A stretch of DNA of 64,000 nt from Bordetella parapertussis (GCA_945878355.1 CAMCTC010000005.1:1-64000), one strand, 5' to 3'. Positions 43,248 through 51,422 are shown, counted from the first letter of the stretch. Notes: generated by a model from the letters alone, not told the origin. A program made the numbers and translations.

Positions 43248-45338
43248 CTAAAATCGGTATCGCATTGAAAATCGCACCACATTCTGGTGTTGGCGTGGTG
43301 ACGGGTTGCCGAAGGCGAGCAGGTCATAGACTGCATTGGGTTGGACCCCATCGACGTGCCAGTCCTGTTGGGTGTACGACTCGTACCCGTAGCTACCCTC
43401 CAGCGTCAGCTTGTCGCTCAGCCGGTAATTGGCATTCAGCTTGATGACATCGCGCGATGTTTTTTGAGTCGGGAACGGTGGCTCACCAACACCGGTCTGG
43501 ACCGATAGGTCGCTCAGTGATCGAGAGAACCATAGGTCGGCACTGAGCTCCAGCTTGCCGGGGATGGCCGCGTGCCTGAGCCCGAAGCCAAGAGCGCCGA
43601 ATTCGTCTTGAGTCTTGCCGGTCCAATCTGGCGCGGAAAATGTCTGGCTACCGGTCTGGCGGGATGTCGTCTTCTGGCCCTGCGCGTAGAACGAGAGGCG
43701 GGTGTGCTCGGACAGCGCGACCGCGATGTCTGCGGCGAGGTTGACCGTATCCGATGCATTCAGGCCGATCACGGTTTCGCTGTAATCGTCGATTGCGTAG
43801 TCTGTCACCAGACCCACGCTAACGGTTTCGGAAACGGACCAGTCGGCGCGCGCGCCCATCGTGCTGCGCTTGCGTGCGGCCACGTTGTACTTGCGCATCA
43901 GGGGATTCTGGGGAGGGAACCAGTAGGCGATGCCATAGGTCGAGGCATCGCGGTCGCCGTACCCGATATTGACGGTCAGGCCGAGACTGTCCAGCGCCTG
44001 CACGCTGGCGCGTCCCCACAACGTGGTCTCGGTAGTGTTGACCACCTCGATGTAGCTGCGGTCGCGCTTGTCCCAATCGAGGCCTCCGCTGAGCTTCCAG
44101 GTGCCTGGGCCGCGGTAGTTGGCATTGAGTTTGAAGCGGTTTTGCGTCAGGTTGAACGGTGTGTTGCTGACCGTCCCGGGGCGGAGAAACAGGTCAGTCG
44201 ACACCACGGGATAGCTCTGGACGGCGGTCTTGTTGTCGCGCACATCCCAGGCATAGACCGCATTCACGCGCAGCTTGTCCATCGGCGCGTAAGTCGCCTT
44301 GACGTTGCCGTTGTAGGTGTCCACTCGCCCGTCTAGCGACTGCGACGGCAGCGCGGGTACCGACGGCGCCAGACTCGTGTTCAAGGTCGAAGCCAGGAAG
44401 GCAGCGTTCTGTGTACCGTGCCCGACGGCGATATCGGCGCTCGCGCGCAGTGTGGGCATGACCTGGTACCCGACAGAGCCCACGATCTGCTGGAACTGGT
44501 TGCCCGGGGCCTGCGCGAGCTGGCCTTGAGTGGCACCGGCCAGCACGGGCACAAAGGGATTGGCCCAGGTGAGAGATTCATTGCCGTTGCGGAACTGCGA
44601 GAGCTGGTAAGCCAGCGTGGCTTGCAGCCGCGACGTGACATACGCGACCGCCACCTCGAACTGGTCGGTGCTGTCGTCCACCGGAGCTGCGAGTTGCGAG
44701 GCGCTCGAGAAGAAGGACCCGGAGGTCGGCCTTGTGCCGTCGCGTACGTCGTGCCTCAGGCCGACCCGGTAGTTGAAATTATCCTGACCCAGCCACGAAC
44801 CGGCCAGGTCGAAGCGTTTGGCGTTGAAGCCGAGTTCAACCGGTTTGAGCGTGGCCGCCAGCGGCATCGAGGCCGTGTCGCCGGCCGGAAAACCCGCGCC
44901 AGCGGGCAAGGTCAGCCGGTTGCCGCCATTGCCGAGGAAGGGGGTTCTGGCCCCTTCGGCGAAATAGCGTGGCACTTCCTGGTAGCCGAGTCGCAGGTTG
45001 TAGAGCCCTTCGCGCCCGGCCTGTGCGGACAGGGTGCGTGTGGCGATACCGAGGTCACTGGCCATCAGGTCAGCGTAATAGCCGCTCTCGCTGCGGTACG
45101 CCAACTTGCCGTCGAGGTCCAGGTAGGCACCCTTCTTGTCCATGCCGGTGTGGTTGCCGAATGTCGGGGAATCCTCCGAGACATAACCGACGCCGGCCTG
45201 GACGGTGCCGGTCGCGCCCTTCGGAAAGGGGCAGGACTCGCAAGTCCATTGCGAGGTATCCGCTTGAGCGGCGGCGGTGCCGGGGGCGGACAGCACGCCA
45301 AGCGCGGCAAGCAGGAACAGGGGGCTATAGGTTCTCAT
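43248..45338 (-). CDS. mtrB: MtrB/PioB-family outer-membrane beta-barrel of an electron conduit
   Basis: A 696-residue porin-like barrel that wraps the MtrA-type cytochrome and spans the outer membrane. Signal peptide MRTYSPLFLLAALGVLSAPG...AAAQ (about 1-25). Cys33-x-x-Cys36 in WTCESCPFPKGATG is the CXXC of MtrB proteins needed in Shewanella. The remainder is alternating beta-strands with Tyr/Trp girdles, repeated LRASADIAVG/LKLNANYRL-like strands, ending VRFSMRYRF with C-terminal Phe. ATG 45338 is chosen for the signal peptide; the frame stays open far upstream, inside mtrA, but is only a shadow there. 77 bases separate it from mtrA. Last gene of the cluster. Confidence 0.94.
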   Translation of the reverse strand: MRTYSPLFLLAALGVLSAPGTAAAQADTSQWTCESCPFPKGATGTVQAGVGYVSEDSPTFGNHTGMDKKGAYLDLDGKLAYRSESGYYADLMASDLGIATRTLSAQAGREGLYNLRLGYQEVPRYFAEGARTPFLGNGGNRLTLPAGAGFPAGDTASMPLAATLKPVELGFNAKRFDLAGSWLGQDNFNYRVGLRHDVRDGTRPTSGSFFSSASQLAAPVDDSTDQFEVAVAYVTSRLQATLAYQLSQFRNGNESLTWANPFVPVLAGATQGQLAQAPGNQFQQIVGSVGYQVMPTLRASADIAVGHGTQNAAFLASTLNTSLAPSVPALPSQSLDGRVDTYNGNVKATYAPMDKLRVNAVYAWDVRDNKTAVQSYPVVSTDLFLRPGTVSNTPFNLTQNRFKLNANYRGPGTWKLSGGLDWDKRDRSYIEVVNTTETTLWGRASVQALDSLGLTVNIGYGDRDASTYGIAYWFPPQNPLMRKYNVAARKRSTMGARADWSVSETVSVGLVTDYAIDDYSETVIGLNASDTVNLAADIAVALSEHTRLSFYAQGQKTTSRQTGSQTFSAPDWTGKTQDEFGALGFGLRHAAIPGKLELSADLWFSRSLSDLSVQTGVGEPPFPTQKTSRDVIKLNANYRLSDKLTLEGSYGYESYTQQDWHVDGVQPNAVYDLLAFGNPSPRQHQNVVRFSMRYRF

Positions 45339-45415
45339 GGTCGCATCCGTAATCGGTGAGTGGGGCCGGGCAGGGTGCGGTGCGGTGGCGGCCGCGCACC
45401 CGAGCGCAGCGGCGG

Positions 45416-46408
45416 TCAGCGCATCAGTTTCGCTCCCGAGGGGTGATTGGATCCATGCACTTGCGAGTGACAGTTGGTGCAACTGCCGGCCACCAAGAAG
45501 GCCGTGCCGCCGGTGGTCCCGCCCGGTAAGCCGTTGGAGGTGCGTGCCACCGACGGGTGGCTGACCGAGCTGTGGCACTGCTGGCACAGCAGCGGGGGCG
45601 TCTTGGTCAGCAGGGCCGGGCGTACCGAGCCGTGCGCCGTGTGGCACAACGAGCAATCCTCGTTCACCGGCTGGTGTTCCCAGAGCAGCGGCCCGCGCTT
45701 CTCGGCGTGGCAGCTGTAGCAGGTCTGGTTCAGCGTCGGTTTGTTGAGCATCGCCTGGGTCGTGGAGCCGTGCGCGCTGTGGCAGCCGCTGCAGGTCATC
45801 ACGCCGTAGCGCACCGGGTGGGTCGATGGCTTCTGGAAATCCGCCCGCTGAGTCTTGTGGCAGGCCAGGCACACTTGCGGCTCGGTGGCCTTGGTCAGTA
45901 CCGGGTCGCCCTGGCTCTGGTGGATCTTGTGGCAATCGGTACAGGCTAGGTTGTTGCGTTCGTGCGCGCCGGCATGCCAGCTGGTGCGCGACGCCCCCTC
46001 GTGGCAGCTCAGGCAAATCTGGTTGCGCCCTGCGAGGTCCACCTTGGAGTCGGGCTTGAAGTTGTTGATCGCTCCGGCCTTCTTGTTGCGCGCATGCAGT
46101 GCGCCTGGGCCGTGGCAGGCCTCGCACTGCAGCCCCTTGGCGCCAAACGGGGAGCGCTTGTCGCTGCGCTGCCCGTGCTTGGACTTGAAGATCGCCGCTG
46201 CCGAGTAGGTGCTGCCTTCGTCGTCGTGACAGCCTAGACAGGTGTCAGCGCCCTTGGGGCTGTACTGGTCGGACTTGGGCATGGGCTGGGCGGCCGGCGC
46301 ACTGGCTTGAGACGCCGACACAGCGGCTTGCTGTGCCAACGTTGTCGGCTGCCAGACCAGCCCGGCCAGCAGCAAGAGTGCGCAGAGGGTCGGTGTGAGG
46401 ATCTTCAT
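45416..46408 (-). CDS. mtrA: MtrA/DmsE-family decahaem c-type cytochrome
   Basis: A 330-residue periplasmic cytochrome with a signal peptide ending near LAQQ (about residue 26) and ten CXXCH sites: CLGCH, CEACH, CLSCH, CTDCH, CLACH, CSGCH, CYSCH, CSLCH, CQQCH and CTNCH. Number and size equal MtrA/DmsE. In an Mtr complex it forms the haem wire inside the MtrB barrel, linking periplasmic carriers to the surface cytochrome. It lies between a helix-hairpin-helix gene and mtrB. No CymA-type quinol dehydrogenase gene is found nearby, so its electron donor (or acceptor, if the flow is inward) is encoded elsewhere. Confidence 0.96.
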   Translation of the reverse strand: MKILTPTLCALLLLAGLVWQPTTLAQQAAVSASQASAPAAQPMPKSDQYSPKGADTCLGCHDDEGSTYSAAAIFKSKHGQRSDKRSPFGAKGLQCEACHGPGALHARNKKAGAINNFKPDSKVDLAGRNQICLSCHEGASRTSWHAGAHERNNLACTDCHKIHQSQGDPVLTKATEPQVCLACHKTQRADFQKPSTHPVRYGVMTCSGCHSAHGSTTQAMLNKPTLNQTCYSCHAEKRGPLLWEHQPVNEDCSLCHTAHGSVRPALLTKTPPLLCQQCHSSVSHPSVARTSNGLPGGTTGGTAFLVAGSCTNCHSQVHGSNHPSGAKLMR

Positions 46409-46502
46409 CGATATCCGCCTATGGGTATGTCAGGGTCAGTCTTGCGCTGCCTGATGGCAACGAGACCGCGACCGATTGGAGGTGCTGCCAATGTCCTTGC
46501 AT

Positions 46503-46883
46503 TCAGGGTTTTGGCTCAGACTTGCTTTCCTTCTTGACCTGCGGCGCAACCGGCTGCTTGGCCACGATCCGGCCGGTGAGGCCCTGGTAGGTCAGTGCGG
46601 AGATCACCTTGTCGACGGTCAGCTTCGTCTTGCTCGGGTAGGGGCGTGCCGCAATGATCCTGTCGGCCTCGACGTCACCAATGCCTGGCAATGTCTTCAA
46701 CTCGGCACGGCTTGCGCTGTTGATGTCGACGAGTTTGATCGGGGTGCTTGGCGCGCTGGCCTTGGCCTGGCTGGTGGCTGGCTGCGATGCGGCCGCCTCG
46801 GCCTTGCCGGCGGCCAGCGAGGGGCTTCCGCCAAGCAATCCCATGGCGACTGACAAGGCAAGGGGAATCAAGCGGTTAATCAT
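46503..46883 (-). CDS. ComEA-like exported helix-hairpin-helix protein in the mtr cluster
   Basis: A 126-residue protein: signal peptide MINRLIPLALSVAMGLLGG...LAAG (about 1-25), an Ala/Ser-rich linker, one ComEA-type helix-hairpin-helix (VDINSASRAELKTLPGIGD, about 52-70, then RIIAARPYPSKTKL), and a Lys/Pro tail. In competence systems such proteins bind DNA in the periplasm. Between two electron-conduit genes its role is not obvious: it might bind DNA, act as a structural module, or help anchor a cytochrome. ATG 46883 is chosen for the signal peptide. It stands behind a terminator that follows mtrC and 94 bases before mtrA. Confidence 0.85.
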   Translation of the reverse strand: MINRLIPLALSVAMGLLGGSPSLAAGKAEAAASQPATSQAKASAPSTPIKLVDINSASRAELKTLPGIGDVEADRIIAARPYPSKTKLTVDKVISALTYQGLTGRIVAKQPVAPQVKKESKSEPKP

Positions 46884-46903
46884 GAATTGCCTATCGAAGA
46901 TCG

Positions 46904-46935
46904 AAAAAAACCCGGATGCATCGAGCCTCCGGGTT
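46904..46935 (-). terminator. Rho-independent terminator between mtrC and the helix-hairpin-helix gene
   Basis: On the minus strand AACCCGGA pairs with TCCGGGTT (46928-46935 with 46909-46916), followed by a T-run (the plus strand shows A at 46904-46910). It begins 56 bases after the mtrC stop. It would reduce read-through into the downstream genes or define a separate mtrC transcript. Confidence 0.85.
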
Positions 46936-46990
46936 GTGTGCTGGACTGGGGGAGAGAGAGCTCGCGTCTCCCTACGCCAGCGTCGTCGGC

Positions 46991-49924
46991 TTACTTGTGG
47001 ACCTTCTTCGTGTCGGACTCCCGACCCGGGCCGTGACACACCGCGCAGGACTCGACGTCCTCCAGCGTCCGCAGGCTGGGCTGCGCCAACGAGCGCTTCA
47101 AGCTGACCGCCCCACCATTGATGGTCATGTGCGCCTTGGCAGCATTGTTGTCATGGCAACTCACGCAAGCCGCAGCAAATGGCGTCGTCACGATGTCAAA
47201 GGTGTTGCTCGTGTTGAGCGCGGCCTTGGCCATCGCCGGGGTTGCCGCGGCGCCGGCGGCATCGTAGGCGGCATCAACCGACTCGTAGGTCGACACCAGT
47301 GCGCCGGCAGGCACGCTGTTGTAGGTCGTCGCGTCGCCCGTCGCCGTCGTGTGGCAGGTCTCACAGTTGTTCAACTTGCCCGGAAAGTCCATGCGCCGGA
47401 AGTCAAGCAAGGTGATCGCGCTCGGCGTCCGGTCACGCGCGTCCTGGAACGGGGTGACCCGCTCGCGGCCGGCATGGATACCGTGGATCATGTCCTTGAA
47501 GTTGTTGCTCGTGACCGGGAGCTTCATCGCGGCATTCACCCCGGTGAGGTTGAAGTTCCAATCCAACAGGGTCTTCCTGTCGTCCACGGTGAAGGTGCCC
47601 GTGGGCGCGGCAGTGTTGTACGCCGTCAGTGCTGCATCAGAGATGCCGCGACCGCTACTGGCCATACCGGTGTTGTGGCACATCACGCAGACCTGCGTCT
47701 CCTTGACGCGGTTGCCACCGTGTCCTTCGAACCACTCGTGGCAGCCCGCGCACTTTTCGGCATTGACGATCGTGCGGCGTGGCGTGTCAGTTCCCACAGT
47801 CTTGACCACCGAGATGGCGTGGCGCGCAACCGTGCCCGTCGTGCCCTGCAGGGTGTCCGTCGGCGCGCCGAGTTGGCTGAAGTAGCCTTGCAGGGCCACC
47901 GTGCGCATCTTGGCACCGACCGGGAACACGCACTTCACCGGTGTCGTGGCACCGCCGCAGACGGCAGCGCCGCCGCCAAGGATGGTCGCGGTGTAGTAGC
48001 CGCTGGTGTCCGGTCCGGACAGTGAGCCGACCGTGGTGGTGTTGGCACCTGTGCCGCTCGTCGAGGTGTTGAGCAGGGCGGCGACCGACACGCTGATCGG
48101 CTGTTGCTGCTTGATGCCCAGGTTGTTGAAGTCAGACGGTGCACTGACGCCGTCCTGGGTCATTGCATAGGCTAGCAAGAAGCCCGGCGAGCCGCTGAAT
48201 CCCGTCAGCGGATTGGCCATGCCCGCAGCTGCAGGCAGCAAGGTCACCGGGTCGTACTGAGTCGGGGTCGACAGGTACTGGCCCGTGGCCGATGCCGGCG
48301 CGACACCCTTCAGGATCCGGAACTTGACAGTCACATTGTTGCTGGTGGCGTCCACCGCAGCAGACTGGATTTCGTACTGGAAGGCCGCCAAGCCGGGCAG
48401 GATCGCCGGGTTGTTCTTGGTCACGTTCTCCATGCGGTGGTCGTACTGCACATAGGCCGGCGTGTGGCAGCCCGCGCACTTTGAATCGTCAGCTTGCGCG
48501 CGGCCCACGTGGCCGGAGGTCGCCAGAGCTGTGCCGTAGGCTGTCGCTGCCTTGTCGGCCAACGTCGAGCCACCGCCGGTGCTCCAGACGATGCCGTCGT
48601 GGCAGGCGCCGCAGGACACCCGGCTTGGTATCTTCTTGTAGTTGTCGGCCGTCGCGGAGATCTTGCTGTCGTGGCAGGTCGTGCACATGCGCTGCCCGCC
48701 GCCCAGCTTCGAGAAGCCCTTGTTGTCGAACACGACATTGGCGAAGTTGTAGTTCTCCTTGACCAGTTCACGGCCGTTGTGGATCTTGTGGATCATGGTC
48801 GTGAAATTGCCTGCGATCTCGCCGTCGGCGATGTTGGTGCCGGGTGAGTAGGAGTAAGTCGCGATACCGGTGGTGGCGTTGATCGACTTCGTCTCGGTGA
48901 GCTTGGGGAACTTGCCCGCAGTGGAGGCGACGTTGGCATAGCCGTAACCACGCTGTTCGGAGTGGCAGACCACGCAGTAGCGCGTCTCTACCCGCGCACT
49001 CCCACCGTGGAAGGCGAGCTTCTCGTGGCAGGTGTTGCAGCTGGCGATGTTGACGTCTTCGCGCGTCAGGTCGGCCGCGGTCAGCACTTTGCCCGTGCCG
49101 GGAATGAAGTCATAGATTGTGTTGACCGGATTGGCCATGTTCACCGCCGTCGCAACCGTCGCACCGTTGGTCGTGTTGCTGCCCGTGCCGGGCGCTGCGC
49201 CGCCGATCTGGATGACCAGACGGTGGGGCAGGGCGCTTTTGTAGGACAGGTCACCCAGGGCAGCCTTGTTGGGCGCGGGGTAGCTGGTGCTGACGGGCTG
49301 CTCGGGCGCGGACGCAACCTGGGCCTGGATCCCGACAATATCGCGCCAGAAGGTGTACTTGTAGCTGCCGGGCTTGTCGGCGACCGCTTCGAGCTTGCCG
49401 GTGTTGTCGGTGCCGGGCCGCGCCGGATAGACGATGTAGTTGCCGTTCGTATCTTTGGGCGTGCTTGTCGTGGGCACGGCGGTGACGATGTAGCTCTTCC
49501 ATTCGCTCGGGTTGCTGTCATCGCGCGGCACCAGCTTGGCCAGTGCAAACGACAGGTTGGTGTAGCTGGCCACGGTGGCGGTGGCGCTCTTGGTGGTGAC
49601 CTTCTCCATGCCGACGACCGGGTTGCCTTGGTCATCACTGACCGTGAACTCGACGACCGGCGGGCTGGAGATGGTGACCTTGGATACCTCAGCTGTGAAT
49701 TTGGAGCTTTCCCAAGCCGCAGCTGTCATGGTGCCGACATTGATCGCGGCAGTGGCGCCAAGCCCGGCGGAGCCGGCTGACCCAGTTGATCCGGCTGGGC
49801 CGGCTGGGCCGGCAGGGCCTTGCGGACCGTCAGCGCCATCACTTCCTCCGCAACCTGACAACGCAAAGGCGATCACGCTGGCGGCAATGAGGCCGATCCA
49901 GCGGCGGCTACCTCTATTTTCCAT
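46991..49924 (-). CDS. mtrC: OmcA/MtrC-family decahaem surface lipoprotein cytochrome
   Basis: A 977-residue outer-membrane cytochrome, about 300 residues longer than Shewanella MtrC. Lipobox LSGC puts the lipidated Cys at residue 25. Residues 27-56 are ten Gly-x-x triplets (GPAGPAGPAG is the core), a collagen-like stalk. Then follow a beta domain, haem domain II with CNTCH, CVVCH, CTTCH, CGACH and CAGCH, a second beta domain, and CAGCH, CVMCH, CETCH, CVSCH and CAVCH, ten CXXCH sites in two sets of five as in the family. It would exchange electrons with minerals, other cells or soluble shuttles. It is first in the cluster; a terminator follows it and an FNR-like dyad precedes it by 72 bases. 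Confidence 0.94.
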   Translation of the reverse strand: MENRGSRRWIGLIAASVIAFALSGCGGSDGADGPQGPAGPAGPAGSTGSAGSAGLGATAAINVGTMTAAAWESSKFTAEVSKVTISSPPVVEFTVSDDQGNPVVGMEKVTTKSATATVASYTNLSFALAKLVPRDDSNPSEWKSYIVTAVPTTSTPKDTNGNYIVYPARPGTDNTGKLEAVADKPGSYKYTFWRDIVGIQAQVASAPEQPVSTSYPAPNKAALGDLSYKSALPHRLVIQIGGAAPGTGSNTTNGATVATAVNMANPVNTIYDFIPGTGKVLTAADLTREDVNIASCNTCHEKLAFHGGSARVETRYCVVCHSEQRGYGYANVASTAGKFPKLTETKSINATTGIATYSYSPGTNIADGEIAGNFTTMIHKIHNGRELVKENYNFANVVFDNKGFSKLGGGQRMCTTCHDSKISATADNYKKIPSRVSCGACHDGIVWSTGGGSTLADKAATAYGTALATSGHVGRAQADDSKCAGCHTPAYVQYDHRMENVTKNNPAILPGLAAFQYEIQSAAVDATSNNVTVKFRILKGVAPASATGQYLSTPTQYDPVTLLPAAAGMANPLTGFSGSPGFLLAYAMTQDGVSAPSDFNNLGIKQQQPISVSVAALLNTSTSGTGANTTTVGSLSGPDTSGYYTATILGGGAAVCGGATTPVKCVFPVGAKMRTVALQGYFSQLGAPTDTLQGTTGTVARHAISVVKTVGTDTPRRTIVNAEKCAGCHEWFEGHGGNRVKETQVCVMCHNTGMASSGRGISDAALTAYNTAAPTGTFTVDDRKTLLDWNFNLTGVNAAMKLPVTSNNFKDMIHGIHAGRERVTPFQDARDRTPSAITLLDFRRMDFPGKLNNCETCHTTATGDATTYNSVPAGALVSTYESVDAAYDAAGAAATPAMAKAALNTSNTFDIVTTPFAAACVSCHDNNAAKAHMTINGGAVSLKRSLAQPSLRTLEDVESCAVCHGPGRESDTKKVHK
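49791..49817. repeat. 9-bp tandem repeats in the mtrC collagen-like stalk
   Basis: Three direct copies, CCGGCTGGG, CCGGCTGGG and CCGGCAGGG, on the plus strand encode the Gly-Pro-Ala triplets. The unit is a multiple of three, so slippage would change stalk length without breaking the frame. Confidence 0.8.
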
Positions 49925-49995
49925 TCCGAGTCCCTCTCTTCTTTAGAACAAGCGACATAGTGGAGGCGAGTCTACGTACCGCTTCATTGCCAAGC

Positions 49996-50009
49996 TTGAC
50001 CCAAGTCAT
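49996..50009 (-). promoter_or_regulatory. Possible FNR-like box upstream of mtrC
   Basis: TTGAC-CCAA-GTCAT (plus reading) matches the FNR consensus at only 7 of 10 positions but has symmetric ATGAC/GTCAT-type halves at the right spacing. Its centre is 78 bases from the mtrC start, suitable for a class II promoter with a short leader. Confidence 0.28.
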
Positions 50010-50210
50010 AAGCCTTGTAGAACCTCTATCAAGGACCAGATTTGCCGTAATGGGTCCCATTTTCGAAAAATTAGAAAGACAAATTTCCTAACTCATCGAG
50101 ATGGCGACTGGTCAGTCAATTCGCGCAGCTGGATGCGCGTTTTCCACGGGCAAGACGAGGAGCTTTCGGCGTGATGCGCCAAGATTTGGCCTCCATCAGG
50201 TCTTCTCCCG

Positions 50211-50269
50211 AACCGGCCAATGCGGATCCGCCGAGGGAAAAATCACAACTTCGGCGCCATTGGCCGGTT
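50211..50269. repeat. Inverted repeat with 11-bp outer arms
   Basis: AACCGGCCAAT (50211-50221) pairs with ATTGGCCGGTT (50259-50269). Inside, CGCCGA pairs with TCGGCG, giving a long interrupted stem. TTTTGATTTC follows on the plus strand, so it could end a rightward transcript, though no rightward gene precedes it. Confidence 0.55.
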
Positions 50270-50471
50270 TTGATTTCATTCTCGTCCCCGGTCCTGTTGG
50301 GGACTGCTAGACCAGCAGGATATTCCGAGGTCACCAAGCGCAAAGGCTTAATCCCACGAATATCACTTAACCCCGATTTACCCCGATTGCGCCTCAGGAT
50401 TTTCGAGTATCCAAGCTACGCGGTATTGAGCGCCCCAAGGCCGGCCGAAGCCGGCTGCCCCCCGTGGGGAT

Positions 50472-50501
50472 CAAGCAAAGTGGCAAAGCCACATTTGCTT
50501 G
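50472..50501. repeat. Hairpin with 13-bp arms and one bulge
   Basis: CAAGCAAAGTGGC (50472-50484) pairs with GCCACATTTGCTTG (50488-50501) with a single unpaired A and an AAA loop. No T-run directly follows. It may belong to a structured RNA with the repeat 200 bases to the left. Confidence 0.55.
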
Positions 50502-50630
50502 AAATGTGTCAGCGGTTGGATGGAAAATTTTGGGTTGTGGCCAGCGGCCGGTGTGGGCAAGCGCAAACGCCAAGTCGCCGCTGCCGCATGAGGCGTCACC
50601 TCATGGCTATGAATGCCCGAGGCCCGTCGT

Positions 50631-51422
50631 TCAGGGTTTCAGCGCATCCAATTCCGTGTCGCTGAACCCAGCCGCCCGCCTCGCAGCCAAGTTGAATGGC
50701 GGCCTCAACCGGGGTGCCAAGTGACGCGCCACCAACTGCGGGTAGAGTGTCTCGGCGTCGAGTCCGTCGCGCTTGCAAAGCCAGCGGTACCAGCGATTGC
50801 CGATCGCGACATGACCGATTTCGTCACGCAGGATGATGTCGAGAATCGCCACTGCGCGTAGGTCTCCGGCACGGCCGAGCTTGGCCTGGATCGGCGGCGT
50901 GGCGTCCAGTCCGCGCGCTTCCAGCGTTCGCGGCACCAGCGCCATTCGCGCGACGATGTCGCCAGCGGTGGATTCAGCCATCTGCCACAGCCCGTCGTGG
51001 CCATCGAAATCGCCGTAATCCTGCCCCATGGACAACAGGTGCTCGCGCAGAAGCGTGAAGTGCAGTGCCTCCTCGGAGGCGACCTGCAGCCAGTCCAGGT
51101 AATAGGCCTCGGGCATGCCGGCAAAGCGCCAGACCGCGTCCAGCGCCAGGTTGATGGCGTTGAATTCGATGTGGCAGATCGAATGGATCAGTGCGGCGCG
51201 TCCTTGGGGCGTGAAGGGTGATCGGCGTGGCACCTCGGTCGCAGCCACCAGCCTGGGCAGGCTTGGGCGGCCTGGCAGACTTGGTGGTGTAGCGATCTCG
51301 GCTTGGCTGTCGAGTGCGACTTGGCCGAGCTGCACAGCCGCGAACAGGGCGCGGGTTTTTTCGGCTTTGGCAGCCGGATCGCTGAGTTCAAGCAGCGCCA
51401 ATGCGCGAAGTCTGAGTGACAT
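50631..51422 (-). CDS. DUF455 ferritin-like protein
   Basis: A 263-residue all-helical protein with the di-iron-type pattern of the DUF455 ferritin-like family: ICHIEFNAINLALDAVWRF, YYLDWLQVASEEALHFTLLREHL, and ILRDEIGHVAIGNRWY supply Glu and His ligands on successive helices. FTPQGRAALIHSICHIE is characteristic. Function in the cell is undefined; related ferritin-like proteins act as oxidases or tRNA hydroxylases. ATG 51422 (MSLRLRALALLEL) is preferred; an ATG seven codons earlier would overlap more of the divergent promoter. It is divergent from the carbonic-anhydrase-like gene, 38 bases away. Confidence 0.85.
   Translation of the reverse strand: MSLRLRALALLELSDPAAKAEKTRALFAAVQLGQVALDSQAEIATPPSLPGRPSLPRLVAATEVPRRSPFTPQGRAALIHSICHIEFNAINLALDAVWRFAGMPEAYYLDWLQVASEEALHFTLLREHLLSMGQDYGDFDGHDGLWQMAESTAGDIVARMALVPRTLEARGLDATPPIQAKLGRAGDLRAVAILDIILRDEIGHVAIGNRWYRWLCKRDGLDAETLYPQLVARHLAPRLRPPFNLAARRAAGFSDTELDALKP

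Larger units (their letters stand above)
50010..50630. other. Intergenic region between mtrC promoter and DUF455 gene, with two strong inverted repeats
   Basis: No convincing protein-coding gene on either strand: the short frames here have atypical composition and no family features. Two stem-loops are listed separately (50211-50269 and 50472-50501). The region's function is not known; a non-coding RNA is possible. Confidence 0.45.

Noticed and set aside
43248..46127. 959-codon leftward open frame covering mtrB plus most of mtrA
   Set aside because: The part beyond 45338 is an out-of-frame reading of the decahaem cytochrome gene; the barrel starts with its own signal peptide at 45338.
50171..50665. 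164-codon rightward frame in the gap before the DUF455 gene
   Set aside because: No recognisable features, unlikely composition, and it runs over the stem-loops and into the antisense of the DUF455 gene.
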